Shown here: one piece after another, positions 48,358-59,828 of the stretch
Position numbering within the stretch: the first letter of the stretch is position 1
How the letters are laid out: each line of letters begins with the position of its first letter
NCBI GenBank assembly: GCA_949752795.1
Contig: OX457070.1
Span: 25,878,588 to 25,942,587, forward strand
DNA from: Hyperoodon ampullatus
Taxonomy: Eukaryota > Chordata > Mammalia > Artiodactyla > Ziphiidae
DNA length: 64,000 nt
Reading direction: 5' to 3'
Program-made: the position numbers and the translations under genes
The notes under the pieces: model-generated
Told to the model about the DNA's origin: nothing
The model's input: the letters and a program-made list of their open reading frames with translations, nothing else
Database searches by the model: none

Positions 48358-49149
48358 AAGAATTAGAAAATGCTGAGGAAGATTAGAAGTATTTGGGAAA
48401 TTGCAACAGGATGCAGTTTAAATAGAGTGGTAAGGGTAGGATCCATTGAGAAGATGACTTGTTAGCAATCTATTCCATATTTAGATGGCTCTAACTAAGA
48501 AACACTTTATCTTATATTGAACCCAAACCTGGTCGTTGTTAACCCCTACTACTGACCTTTGGAGGTTCTCCCTCCAGAGTCATAGAAAGTAAATCTAATT
48601 CTCTTCTATGTGGCAGATTTTCAAAATAAGTTTTCCATTATAAAAGTATAAATTCTCAATATTAAAAAAATACACAGAAATAAAAAAGACAAAGTCTTAC
48701 CACTCAAAGATAACTATTATTAATATTTTAATGTATTTCTACAGGTCTTTCTTCTGTATTTCTTATTTGTTTACATAGTTGTGTATAGTATGTATAATTT
48801 GGAATTCAGTTTTTCTACTTTACATTAATAACAGATTCATTTTATTTCCTATCTTCACATTTTTTATCATTATACTACAGATAAAGTGCATTTAACCCTT
48901 CTCATAATGTTAAAAATTTAGGCTGAATTAAATTTTCAATAATAAAGAATTCTGTAAATAAAGACTTCCTGTTTATAGCATACCCATTCTCCCCTGCTGC
49001 CCCATCTCACATAAATTTTCTGATTTCAGAGTGAAAAATTATGTCATTTATAAAGTTTCTTTTTTTTAAATACTAACTGCTAAAACTCTTTCTAAAATGT
49101 CTGTGACATGGTAGCAATTTGATTATTATAGAAGATGAAATCTTTTTCT

Positions 49150-49490
49150 TCTTTTTTTTTTTTGCTTCATTGGGTCTTCATTGCTGCACGTGGACTTTAT
49201 CTAGTTGTGGAGGGGGGGCTACTCTTCGTTGTGGTGCACTAGCTTCTCACTCTTATCATTGCAGTGGATTCTCTTGTTGTGGAGCACAGGCTCTAGGCAC
49301 GTAGGCTTCAGTAGTTGTGGAGCATGGGCTCAGTAGTTGTGGCTCGCGGGCTCTAGAGCACAGGCTCAGTAGTTGTGGCACACGGGCTTAGCTGGTCCGA
49401 GGCATGTGGGATTTTCCCGGACCAGGGCTCGAGCCCGTGTCCCCTGCACTGGCAGGTGGATTCTTAACCACTGTGCCACCAGGGAGTCCC
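49150..49490 (-). mobile_element. CHR-type SINE, old long form
   Basis: Duplication TGAAATCTTTTTCT at 49136-49149 and 49491-49504. Confidence 0.96.
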
Positions 49491-49554
49491 TGAAATCTTT
49501 TTCTATATACTTGTTTTTCTTTCATGATATGGTAGAAACTCTCTCTCTGTAACA

Positions 49555-49770
49555 GCATTTTGACATTTAGCTGGGTACATACTGCTCATCTGTACACTGT
49601 ATTTCCCAATCTCCCTTGCAGACATGTATGGACATATGACTAAGTCTGGGCCCATAGGTCAAGGGTGAGAATAATGTCTGCAACTTCCAGGCATCCCATT
49701 AAAACACTCCACTGGCTGCTGCTAAACTTTATCCTCCCCATTACTCTTCTTTTCCAGTATTTTCTTTATT
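49555..49770. repeat. Old dispersed repeat, same family as at 21.2 kb
   Basis: CCCAATCTCCCTTGCAGACA, GACATATGACTAAGTCTGGG and CAACTTCCAGGCATCCC follow the same order as the repeat at 21230-21540. Confidence 0.45.
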
Positions 49771-52129
49771 ATTCTTCCTGAAAAAATTTAAGATCAATTA
49801 AACAAGTTCAAAAGAACAATTCCATTATAATTTTTAGTAGAATTACGTTAGAGTTTAAATTCATTTAGGAATAAATGACATCTTTACAATATTCAATTTT
49901 CCCATTCAGAAATATCCCATCCCTTCTTTTAGTCTACTGTCCTTTTCTATGCCTACACAAAGGATTAGTATTTCCATCACATGAGTCTTATAAAATTCTT
50001 GTTTAGGTTACTCCTGAGTATTTATGGGGTTGTACTGCTCATTCAAATAGAATTTTGTAGATAGCTACCACTTCTCCTGATTAAACACAACAGCTTCTTC
50101 AGTTTATCCTTATAGACCATGATCTTCTCTTGCATCCTGTAATTACCGCTAAGAGATGGACTCCTAGTTGCCCATGTCTAGTTTATAAAAATCAGAATAC
50201 TCTAGGCACAGTCTGATAGTCCAAGAAAAGAATGAGATCTCCTTCATTCTGGACACAATAACAACTTTTACATTACTTAGAATTGTGCTACCATCCTTGA
50301 CCACTCCATCATTCTGATGATTTGACGTGGAATCCATATTATTAGTACCCTGCTTCCAACCAAGGAACTGACTTCATAGTGAAGGAAATGAGACAAAAGG
50401 CTGATGCCTAAAGGGAGTCACTGTTCTCATCACAAGCCTGATCACCCATAACTATGGTAAACTCAAAAAAAAAAAAGTGAGTGAACAATTTACTGATAAC
50501 TGTTATGGCACAAGCTGGGAGGCATCACTTTCTGAGGTTGAAATGCTAGCTTACAGAATATGGCATGTGCTCAGAACCATATATGGTACTTGCCTATCCC
50601 ACAGACAGAATGCATGTATTTAGGAACAAAGGCAGAAGCCTTTAAAATCTTTTGCTTTCTATGTCTGTGATTCTGCTTTGTTTGATGGAAGATCTTAGAA
50701 ATAAGGGAGGGGCACTTCTACCAGGAGACAGGAGCCATCTAGCCATTTTACATTCTTTATGTCACTGATACAATACAGGGAATAGGATGCCATAGTGTTG
50801 ACTAAAACTACAATTGACCTTAACTATCAGGGAGAAATAAGGTTACCTTAAAAAAAGAAAGTCAATAGGAGTATGGCTTACACCTAGGGGACCACTTTAC
50901 CAAGCCTGGTCATAGAAATTAACAAAAAATTACCTTAAACCTATGCAGGGCTAGCAAAGTCTTAGACTACTTAGGAATACTTACTTGTACCAACCTATCA
51001 GGTAAAACCCCAGCCAATGAGAAACTGGCTCAGTTCAAGGAGAATGAAGAAATGTATAGAGGAGGGAAGAATTTAAATAACAGAAAAAATAGGTTGTAGC
51101 CTCTACTTCTACTTGGACATTGCTGTAGTCATTATTGTTAGAATATTGATTTATTAGTTTTCTTCCTCCACCAGTGTATATAAAGCTTGGTAGTGATGGT
51201 TAAATTTACCATTTAGTTCAAAGTTTGCAGAAAATGAACAACAACAATTGGGCAGAATTACAATGGACCCAGAGCAAGAATGGCTACCATGTGGAGATGG
51301 AGAATTCAGAGACAAGATAAGTGGCTTTTTGAAATTCTCAACAACTTTATGTTTGGATGCAGAAGTCTTAAAGTTACTTTGGACTGCCTACTCTGGGGGA
51401 AGAAGTGACTATTCAGCAAATAATGGTTGTTCCTGAGAGAGAAAGAAAGGACTGGAGAAGGGTAAAGAAGAAAAGTCCAACCATAAAATTTATTTCTTCA
51501 AAAAACTTGAAAATGGAACTAAATATAAACATATAACATATTACTCTTAATTTGTTAATTCAGAGCAATGGACACATAGTCATAAATTCAACATACTATT
51601 CTGTATACTTCTAAAATATTTTTTAAAATTTTACTTCTGAATCCAGAGTTAAAAATAATATTTTATTAGTAAACCAAATAATATTTATCTTTTAAAGGAG
51701 TCCTTTCTACCAAGTACCTATATGTAAAGATAAAAACATAAACTGTGGCCTCTATATAGACTGATCCATTTGATGTCAGAAGAGGTATAAAATACACTTT
51801 CACAGTTGGATTTCCTCTCCTGTGCCCTGCTACCAACATGAAAACAACATAGCCCAGAGTAGCCTGGGTTTCAGTACAAGCATGTGGAACAGACCCAAAC
51901 CATTTTTGCATCCTGATGCCAAACTCCAACTGACTCATAAGCCCATGAGTAAGGAAAGCAAATGTCTGTTGCTATAAAGCACTGAGATTTTCGAGGTTCT
52001 TATACAGTATCACGGTGGCAATAGGTAACTGACACATTAAAGGTGTTCTCTGTGGTATTTATTAGACTCTACATTTGGGGGGCATAATTTTATTTCACAA
52101 TAAAAATGTATAAGAAATATAACCATCTC
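49771..52129. other. ALMS1 intron, mostly unassigned
   Basis: 49800-50050 has weak antisense L1 likeness (ATCTTTACAATATTCAATTTTC). 50060-51790 shows nothing I can assign. A 62-codon frame at 51248 has no recognised content. Confidence 0.45.
51800..52045. repeat. Old dispersed repeat fragment
   Basis: CTGTTGCTATAAAGCACTGAG followed by ATAGGTAACTGACACA resembles the terminal part of a common mammalian MER/MaLR-type repeat. Weak identification. Confidence 0.35.
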
Positions 52130-52485
52130 GGGCTTCCCTGATAGCGCAGTGGTTAAGAATCCGCCTGCCAAATCAGGGGACACGGGTTCCAGCCCTGGTC
52201 CAGGAAGATCCCACATGCCGCGGACCAACTAAGCTCATGTACCATGACTACTGAGCCTGCGCTCTAGAGCCCGCGAGCCACAACTACTGAGCCCATGCAC
52301 CACAACTACTGAAGCCCACGTGCCTAGAGCCCATGCTCCGCCACAAGAGAAGCCACTGCAATGAGAAGCTCGTGCACCGCAATGAAGAGTAGCCCCCGCT
52401 CGCCACAACTAGAGAAAGGCTGTGCGCAGCGATGAAGACCCAACACAGCCAAAAATAAAATAAATAAAATTTTAAAAAAAGAAAA
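52130..52485 (+). mobile_element. CHR-type SINE, old long form
   Basis: Flanks ATATAACCATCTC and CTATAACCATTTC, a worn duplication. Confidence 0.95.
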
Positions 52486-53501
52486 GAACTATAACCATTT
52501 CAACATATAAATGTATTTATTCAAATTAAATTCAGTGCAATTTAAATGTGGAACTAAGCAATTTTCTTCATACATTTAGACATATTCCATTTATACCTAC
52601 AGACAGATAAACTTTTTGCATAAGTAGGAAAGCTTAAAATATATTTTGAATAGATTTGTACAAACTACTGAATACTTTAAAATTAGTAATTTAAAGTTCC
52701 ACCCTCATTTGGAGGCAGAATGGGAACTTAACTTTCCAGTTACTGGTCTGAAAAAGAAAATAACTTGCTATAATTTTGAATGTTATATAGTACAAGCACT
52801 ATAAAAATATCACTATCATGATAGCATGTGAACACTCTAAATGTAGACCTTATGGTAGAGATTGCTAGCTGTTCACCAAAACTCATTTCTTCTTCATCCT
52901 GGAAAGCACAACTAAACTATTCCTAGTCAGTGGAAAGTGATGTGGGCCACAACTAGGGCTAGCCCATAAAAGCCTCCCAACATGTGCTCCTCCATGCTTT
53001 TCGTCCCTTCCAGTTGACTATGATGATGAATCCAAGGTTCCATGTTTTAAAGAAAGCAGGGTCACAGTCAACCTGGGTCCCTGGTCAACGTTTCTTGAGC
53101 AAGAAATAGACTGTTATTGTGTTTGCTATCTGTTCATTGTATCATGCAAAACAATAGTAAAAAAAACAATGCCAAATAATTATCTACCTCCCTAAAATTG
53201 AACCTCTATAGTTTTTATGTTTTCATGAACTACTTGCATTCTTATGACAAGTATTATGAGTTGAAAATACGTCAACCACAAGTAGCATGAGTTTCACATA
53301 GGTTGTTGACTTCACTCGAAATTGAAGTAAAAACATAATAAATTATATTCTCTTCATAGCTATGTAAATAAAAGATGATATAATCATGTACAACCTAATG
53401 CTTAAAATTAAAATTAGGTTTTCTAACTAGAAAGACCCAATCAAGAAATTTCTTAGTTAATTACACACAAAAGTTGGTAATATGACCTAAAATTCTCTTA
53501 C
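52486..53501. other. ALMS1 intron
   Basis: AT-rich. 52880-53130 may be a worn MER/MaLR-type fragment. Otherwise nothing recognised. Confidence 0.45.
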
Positions 53502-53743
53502 CATCTGTGCCATGAGGAACAGTAATCTGTTGGACTGAAGATGATGAAGCAAACTTAACAGGAACTTTGCCCAACCTCCGTGTACTGAGCTCTGGAATAT
53601 CATGTCCACGATCTTCAGAATTAACAAAAATCTCAGATGAAAACATGGCTTTTCCTGGACTTTCTGTTGTTATCTGAGTGACTGCATCAGATGATAATTT
53701 TCCAGAGAAGGGAGAAAACGGGGTCTTAATCTCCTTTGGTGAT
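53502..53743 (-). CDS. ALMS1: ALMS1 internal exon (probably exon 11)
   Basis: The 242-nt exon encodes SPKEIKTPFSPFSGKLSS, DAVTQITTESPGKAMFSSE and VKFASSSSVQQITVPHGTD. The segment is Ser/Thr-rich and low in aromatic residues, as expected for the disordered ALMS1 body. The acceptor is TTTTTTGTTCAG|A and the donor GATG|GTAAGAG, a strong consensus. The exon begins with the last base of a codon and ends after the first base of the next, switching to the phase-1 register used by the following exons. It is the most 5' ALMS1 exon in the window. The large preceding exon (human exon 10) must lie beyond 64000, past the intron holding the full-length L1. Confidence 0.94.
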
Positions 53744-54549
53744 CTGAACAAAAAAGAGAAAGCACACAGCAGGTCATATCCTTGGCTTATCAAATACTGT
53801 AATTTCTTTCCAAACATGGCTTCAATATTTTTTGGAGACACATCCAACTCAAATGGTTAAGTTATTTCTGCAGTACCCTTTGCTTTTTTACATACTTATT
53901 ACAGTGTGATCATGCATGAGTTTACTTTTACTTATTTTAAAGTCTACTTTTATTTTGGATTTAGAATGCTATTATATAAGGAAAGGGTACTTTTCAGTTG
54001 AAGTGAAAAGATATCCATTAAAAAATAATTATTGGAAGTCCACTATAAATTAGGGGACTATGCTAAACGCATAGAACGTACAAAAATAAAAAAGAAACAA
54101 AGCCTTTCCTCAAAAAGTTTATATGTCAGTGGGGGAACCAGAGGTTTTTAAGGTTGTAATTATGTATATAGATTATAAAGAATCCATATTAAAACATAAT
54201 GGAGTAAATAAATGAGTGTATAAATAAATAAATAATAGGAGGGAGGGAGAAGGCAAATCTTGCCAACATAAGAATTCCATATGTAGGTAACCTCACCCCC
54301 GGCATCCATCTCCTCCCCAAGGAGGTGGAGGTGAAGCTTAATCTTCCCCTTAAGTCTAGTCCTGGGCTGGCCTTAATGACTGAATTCCAAAGAGAGTATA
54401 AAATAGGAGAAAAAGTAACTTTACAGTGGAGAAACCTAGCAAACACCATGTATGCAAGTGATGATGTTTCACATCACCAGTGATGTCACAGAGACACTAC
54501 ATACTCTCTGTTAATGATGTGATGAGAAGGTTACTTCGCTTCTGCGGTA

Positions 54550-54985
54550 TTCTTTGCCAAAACCTATAACTCCAGTCTAATCATGAGAAAAACATCAGCC
54601 AAATCCAGATTGAGAATATCAGACCAATATTCCTCAAGACTGTCAAAATCATGAAAAACAAGGAAGGAATGAGGAACTGTCATAGACCAGAGAAGACTAA
54701 GGAGACATGACAACTAACTAAGTGGAATGTGATATACTGGATTGGGTCCTAGAACAGAAAAAGGTCATTAATGGGAAAACTGGTGAAATCCAAAAAAAGT
54801 CTTAAGTTTAGTTAACAGTAATGTATAAATGTTGGCTTTTTAATTTTGAAAAATATACTATGGTAGTATAAGATGTTAGCAATAGGAAAAACTGGGAGAG
54901 AGGTAAAGGGAACTCTATTATGTTTGTATCTTTTCTGCAGATTTGAAATTATTTGAAAATAAAAAAGGTCATTTTTTTAAAATGG
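54550..54985 (+). repeat. Old interspersed repeat 3' end, family not named
   Basis: The run of phrases GTGATATACTGGATTGGGTC, GAACAGAAAAAGGTCATTAA, TGGTGAAATCCAAAAAAAG and GAAATTATTTGAAAATAAAA is a high-copy mammalian repeat end, possibly L1ME-like. Confidence 0.5.
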
Positions 54986-55084
54986 AGTAATACTGTATTG
55001 TATTATATCACACAAGAAGACCTTTTAAGAGGTCTTTTAAATCTCTACCTGCTATATACTATTTACTAATTAAAAGGACAATTA

Positions 55085-55679
55085 TGAGAAAAGAAAATAG
55101 GCCCATCTCCCTTATGTATACAGAAGCAAAAATCATAAACAAAATGTTAGACAATCAAATGTAGAGTGAGAGTGAGTGAATGTGTGAATTCCTACCAAGC
55201 TGTTTTACTCCAGAAATGCAAGGTGAGTGAACATTCAAATATCAATAAATGTCATGCACCACATCAATAAAATAAAGGAGAAATGTATATTATATCAGTA
55301 TAGTCAGATAAAACATTTGACAAAATTCAATAATTATGTATGATTAAAAACTCATAGCAAAGGGAAACTACAAAAAACTTTAGAGCCACCATCCTATTTA
55401 TAGTGAAATGTGGAGAATGTCCACTGTAAGATTAGGAACAAAATAAGAATGCTAACTCTTACCTTTTCTATTCAACATGTTAGTAAAAGTATTAAATGGC
55501 ATTAGCAGTAAGGCAGGAAAAAGAAATCAGAAATATAAGGATAAGAAAGGAAGAAATAATACTGTCACTTTCCATATTTGATATAATTAAGGATACAGAA
55601 AATCCAAAACAATTTACAGATAACTTATTAGAATATCAGTTAGTTTTTAGAAGAGTTGCCAGATAAGAGACCAAACTTT
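55085..55679 (+). mobile_element. Ancient L1 ORF2 remnant, target of the full-length L1
   Basis: The order TCTCCCTTATGTATACAGAAG, TCCAGAAATGCAAGG, CATCAATAAAATAAAGGAG, ACATTTGACAAAATTCAA and TTTTCTATTCAACATGTTAG matches the L1 reverse-transcriptase region with heavy decay. The young L1 begins at 55696, directly after its target duplication. Confidence 0.7.
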
Positions 55680-55773
55680 AAAAAATTCCACTAACGGGGG
55701 GACGGAGGAAGATGGCGGAAGAGTAAGACGCGGAGATCACCTTCCTCCCCACAGATACATCAGAAATTCATCT

Positions 55774-55992
55774 AGGGGCTTCCCTGGTGGCGCAGTGGTT
55801 GAGAGTCCGCCTGCCGATGCAGGGGACGCGGGTTTGTGCCCCCGTCCGGGAAGATCCTACATGCCGCGGAGCGGCTGGGCCCGTGAGGCATGGCCGCTGA
55901 GCCTGCGCATCCGGAGCCTGTGCTCCTCAACGGGAGAGGCCACAACAGTGAGAGGCCCTCGTACCACAAAAAGAAAAAAAAAAAAAAAGAAA
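55774..55992 (+). mobile_element. CHR-type SINE, short form, in the full-length L1 leader
   Basis: TSD AGAAATTCATC at 55762-55772 and 55993-56003. Sits about 80 bases from the L1 start. Confidence 0.96.
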
Positions 55993-56625
55993 AGAAATTC
56001 ATCCACACGTGGAACAACTCCTACAGAACACCTACTGAACACTGGCAGAAGAACTCAGACCTCCCAAAAGGCAAGAAACTCCCCCACATACCTGGGTAGG
56101 GCAAAAGAAAAAAGAATAAACAGAGACAAAAGGATAGGGACGGGACCTGCACCAGTGGGAGGGAGCCGTGAAGGAGGAAAGGTTTCCACACACTAGAAGC
56201 CCCTTCGCAGGCGGAGACTGCGGGTGGCGGAGGGGGAAAGCTTCGGAGTAGCGGAGGAGAGCACAGCAACAGGGGTGTGGAGGGCAAAGTGGAGAGATTC
56301 TGGCACAGAGGATCGGTGCCCTCAGGCACACCCCAGCCCGAGAGTCTTGTCTGCTCGGCCGCCAGGTCGGGCGGGGCTGGGAGTTGAGGCTCGGGTATCG
56401 GGGCTGGGAGTTGAGGCTCGGGTATCGGGTGTCAGTCGGAGCGCAGGGAGAGGACTGGGGCTGGCGGCAGGAAGAGAGCCTGAAGGGGTTAGTGCACCAC
56501 GGCTAGCCCGGAGGGAGTTCGGGGAAAAAGTCTGGAGCTGCCGAAGAGGCAAGAGACTTTTTCTTCCCCTTTGTTTCCTGGTGCACAAGGAGAGGGCATT
56601 AAGAGCGCTGCTTAAAGAAGCTCCA

Positions 56626-56926
56626 GGGCTTCCCTGGTGGCGCAGTGGTTGAGAATCTGCCTGCCAATGCAGGGGAAATGGGTTCGAGCCCTGGTCTGGG
56701 AAGATCCCACATGCCGCGGAGCAACTAGCCCCATGAGCCACAATTACTGAGCCTGCGCGTCTGGAGCCTGTGCTCCGCAAAAAGAGAGGCCGCGATAGTG
56801 AGAGGCCCACGCACCGCGATGAGGAGTGGCCCCCAGTTGCTGCAACTAGAGAAAGCCCTCGCACAGAAATGAAGACCCAACACAGCCATAAATAAATAAA
56901 TTAATTAAATTAAAAAAAAAAAAAAA
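56626..56926 (+). mobile_element. CHR-type SINE, intermediate long form, in the full-length L1 leader
   Basis: Flanks AGAAGCTCCAG and AGTAGCTCCAG form its duplication. Confidence 0.95.
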
Positions 56927-57716
56927 AGTAGCTCCAGAGACGGGCGCACTCCGGAGACGGGCGTGGGACGCTGGGGCTGCTGCTGCTGCTGCCGCTGCCA
57001 CAAGATCTGTGTGCGAGCGAAGGTGACTTCCTTCCGGGGAGCCTGTGCAGCCCGCCACTGCCGGGGTCCCGGGACCCAAGGACGGCTTCCCGGGGAAAGC
57101 GCCTGGGGCTGGTGCAACGTCACGCCGGCCTCTGCCGCCGCAGGCCCGCCCCGCACTGCGTGCCCCTCCCTCCCCTCGGCCTGAGTGAGCCAGAGCCCCC
57201 GAATCAGCGGCTGAGCGAAGAACGGACGCCCTCCGGCAACCTACGCGCAGAGGTGGGGCCAGGTCCAAGGCTGAGACCCGGGAGGTGTGAGAGCAGAGAC
57301 AGGGAAATCTCTCTGTGCAGCCTCGGAGGCAGCGGATTAAAGCTCCACGGTCCGCATGATGTGCCCTGCGTCTGTGGAGTGCACAGCGAATTATCCCAAA
57401 TTGAGGAGGTGGACTTTGAGAGCAAGATTTTCGATTTTTTTCCCTGTTCTCTTTTTGTGAATGTGTATGTGTATGCTTCTGTGTGAGATTTTCTCTGTAT
57501 AGCTTTGCTTCCACCATAGGTCCCAGGGTTCTACCTATCCGTTTTTTTTTTAATAATTACTTTTTTATTTTAATAACGCTACTATATTTTATACTTTATT
57601 CTATTTTACTTTATCTTCTCTCTCTTTTTTTCCTACCTTCCCTTCCTCCCTCCCTCCCTCCCTCCGCCCCTCCTTTCTTTTTTTTTTTTTAACCTGTACA
57701 CATTCTCCTGTGTACT

Positions 57717-58025
57717 TTATTTATTTATTTATTTATTTTTATTTAATTAATTTATTTATTTAGGGCTGTGTTGGGTCTTCGTTTCTGTGCGAGGGCTTTC
57801 TCTAGTTGCGGCAAGCGGGGGCCACTCTTCATCGTGGTGCGCGGGCCTCTCACTATCGCAGCCTCTCTTGTTGCAGAGCACAGGCTCCAGACGCGCAGGC
57901 TCAGTAATTGTGGCTCACGGGCCCAGCCGCTCCGCGGCATGTGGGATTTTCCCAGACCAGGGCGCGAACCCGCGTCCCCTGCATTGGCAGGCAGACTCCC
58001 AACCACTGCACCACCGGGGAAGCCC
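57717..58025 (-). mobile_element. CHR-type SINE, intermediate long form, in the full-length L1 leader
   Basis: Antisense copy between two polypyrimidine tracts. Its tail is an impure (TTTA)n run. The flanks are too simple to define a duplication. Confidence 0.94.
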
Positions 58026-58335
58026 CCTCCTTTCTTTCTTTCTTTCTTTCCTTCCTCCCTCCCTGCCTCCCTCCTGTCTTTCTTTCCTTCTCTCTTTCTT
58101 TTTTTCTTTCTTCCTTTCTTTCCTTCCTCCCTCCCTCCTTTCTTTCCTTCTTTCTTTCTTTTTTTCTTTCTTCCCTTCTCTCTTTCCTTCCTCCCTCCCT
58201 TTCTTTCCTTCCTCCCTCCCTCCCTTCTTTCTTTCTTTCCATCCTTCCTCCCTCCCTCCTTTCTTTCTTCCTTCCTTCCTTTCTTTCCTTCTTCCTTTCT
58301 TTCTCTCTCTCTTTCTTCTACTAATTCTTTCTTTC
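58026..58335 (+). repeat. Polypyrimidine microsatellite (CTTT/CCTT/CCCT)n in the L1 leader
   Basis: About 300 bases are almost pure C and T on the plus strand, with changing units CTTT, CCTT and CCTCC. A shorter C/T tract lies at 57610-57690 on the other side of the inserted SINE, so the SINE probably split one original tract that later expanded. The open frames here (poly Phe/Leu/Ser/Pro) are artefacts. Confidence 0.9.
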
Positions 58336-58859
58336 TACTTTTTCTCCCTTTTATTCTGAGCCGGGTAGATGAAAGGCTCTTGGTGCTGCAGCCAGGAGTC
58401 AGTGCTGTGCCTCTGAAGTGGGAGAGCCAACTTCAGGACACGGGTCCACAAGAGACCTCTCAGCTCCACATAATATTAAGTGGCGAAAATCTCCCAGAGA
58501 TCTCCATCTCAACACCAGCACCCAGCTTCAGTCAACGACCAGCAAGCTACAGTGCTGGTCACCCTATGCCAAGCAACTAGCAAGACAGGAACACAAACCC
58601 ACCCATTACCAGAGAGGCTGCCTAAAAACATAAGGCCACAGGAACCCCAATACACACCACCAGACGTGGACCTGTCCACCAGAAAGACAAGATCGAGCCT
58701 CAACCACCAGAACACAGGCACCAGTCCCCCCCCGCCACCAGGAAGCCTACACAACCTACTGAAACAACGTTAGCCACTGGGGACAGACACCAAAAACAAC
58801 GGGAACTACGAATCTGCAGCCTGCAAAAAGGAGACCCCAAAAACAGTAAGATAAGCAAA

Positions 58860-59770
58860 ATGAGAAGACAAAAACACACAGCAGGTGAAGGAGCAAGATA
58901 AAAACCTACCAGACTTAACAAATGAAGAGGTAATAGGCAGCCTACCTGAAAAAGAATTCAGAATAATGATAGTAAAGATGATCCAAGATTCTATTTCCAA
59001 GATCCAAAATCTTGGAAATAGAATAGACAAAATGCAAGAAACAGTTAACAAGGACCTAGAAGAACTAAAGATGAATCAAGCATCGATTAAAAACACAATA
59101 AATGAAATGAAAAATACTCTAGATGGGATCAATAGCAGAATAACGGAGGCAGAAGAACGGATAAGTGAGGTGGAAGATAAAATAGTGGAAATAACTGATG
59201 CAGAGCAAAATAAAGAAAAAACAATGAAAAGAAGAGGACAGACTCAGAGACCTCTGGGACAACATTAAACACACCAACATTCGAATTATAGGGGTTCCAG
59301 AAGAAGAAGAGAAAAAGAAAGGGACTGAGAAAATATTTGAAGAGATTATAGTTGAAAACTTCCCTAATATGGGAAAGGAAATAGTTAATCAAGTCCAGGA
59401 GGCACAGAGAGTCCCATACAGAATAAATCCAAGGATTAATACGCCAAGACACATATTAATCAAACTGTCAAAAATTAAACACAAAGAAATCATATTAAAA
59501 GCAGCAAGGGAAAAACAACAAATAACACACAAGGGAAACCCCATCAGGTTAACAGCTGATCTCTCAGCAAAAACTCTACAAGCCAGAAGGGAGTGGCAGG
59601 ACATAATTAAAGTGATGAAGGAGAAAAACCTGCAACCAAGATTACTCTGCCCAGCAAGGATCTCATTCAGATTTGATGGAGAAATTAAAACCTTTACAGA
59701 CAAGCAAAAGCTGAGAGAGTTCAGCACCACCAAACCAGCTTTACAACAAATGCTAAAGGAACTTCTCTAG
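58860..59770 (+). pseudogene. L1 ORF1 (RNA-binding chaperone), frameshifted
   Basis: L1 ORF1 normally encodes a trimeric RNA-binding protein that coats L1 RNA. The likely original ATG is at 58860, but that frame stops after 13 codons (MRRQKHTAGEGAR), which suggests a lost base in the A-rich start. Translation in the main frame opens at 58885 (MKEQDKNLPDLTNEEVIG), followed by a long coiled-coil-like stretch of Ile/Leu/Glu/Lys heptads to about 59230. Around 59234 a small deletion shifts the frame and a stop follows at 59266-59268. The other frame continues with RDLWDNIKHTNIRIIGVP, then the C-terminal region REKQQITHKGNPIRL and [19 protein letters not shown], ending at 59770. Two frameshifts make it inactive as read. 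Confidence 0.85.
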
Positions 59771-59828
59771 GCAAGAAACACAACAGAAGGAAAAGACCTA
59801 CAATAACGAACCAAAAACAATTAAGGAA

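Larger units (their letters stand above)
55696..58859 (+). promoter_or_regulatory. L1 5' UTR / internal promoter region, interrupted by three SINEs
   Basis: This is the sequence between the L1 start and ORF1. The part from about 56930 to 57420 is GC- and CpG-rich (CTGCTGCTGCTGCCGCTGCC near 56980), which is typical of an L1 internal promoter, though no factor site is claimed. From 57540 it turns T-rich, then into long CTTT/CCTT runs on both sides of an antisense SINE. The segment from about 58330 (TGAAAGGCTCTTGGTGCTGC) to 58800 is the conserved end of the cetartiodactyl L1 leader. Long open frames on both strands here come from base composition and are not called as genes. Confidence 0.7.

Noticed and set aside
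56224..56652. 142-codon plus-strand frame near a CpG-rich block, possible promoter-proximal exon
   Set aside because: It is inside the L1 leader and runs into a SINE, so there is no reason to call a host CpG island or exon.
56846..57517. Long minus-strand frame over a GC-rich block
   Set aside because: Lies in the L1 leader; GC-rich DNA with few stops, no known protein.
57768..58580. 270-codon open frame rich in Phe, Leu, Ser and Pro
   Set aside because: It reads an antisense SINE and a CTTT/CCTT tract. Composition alone keeps it open.
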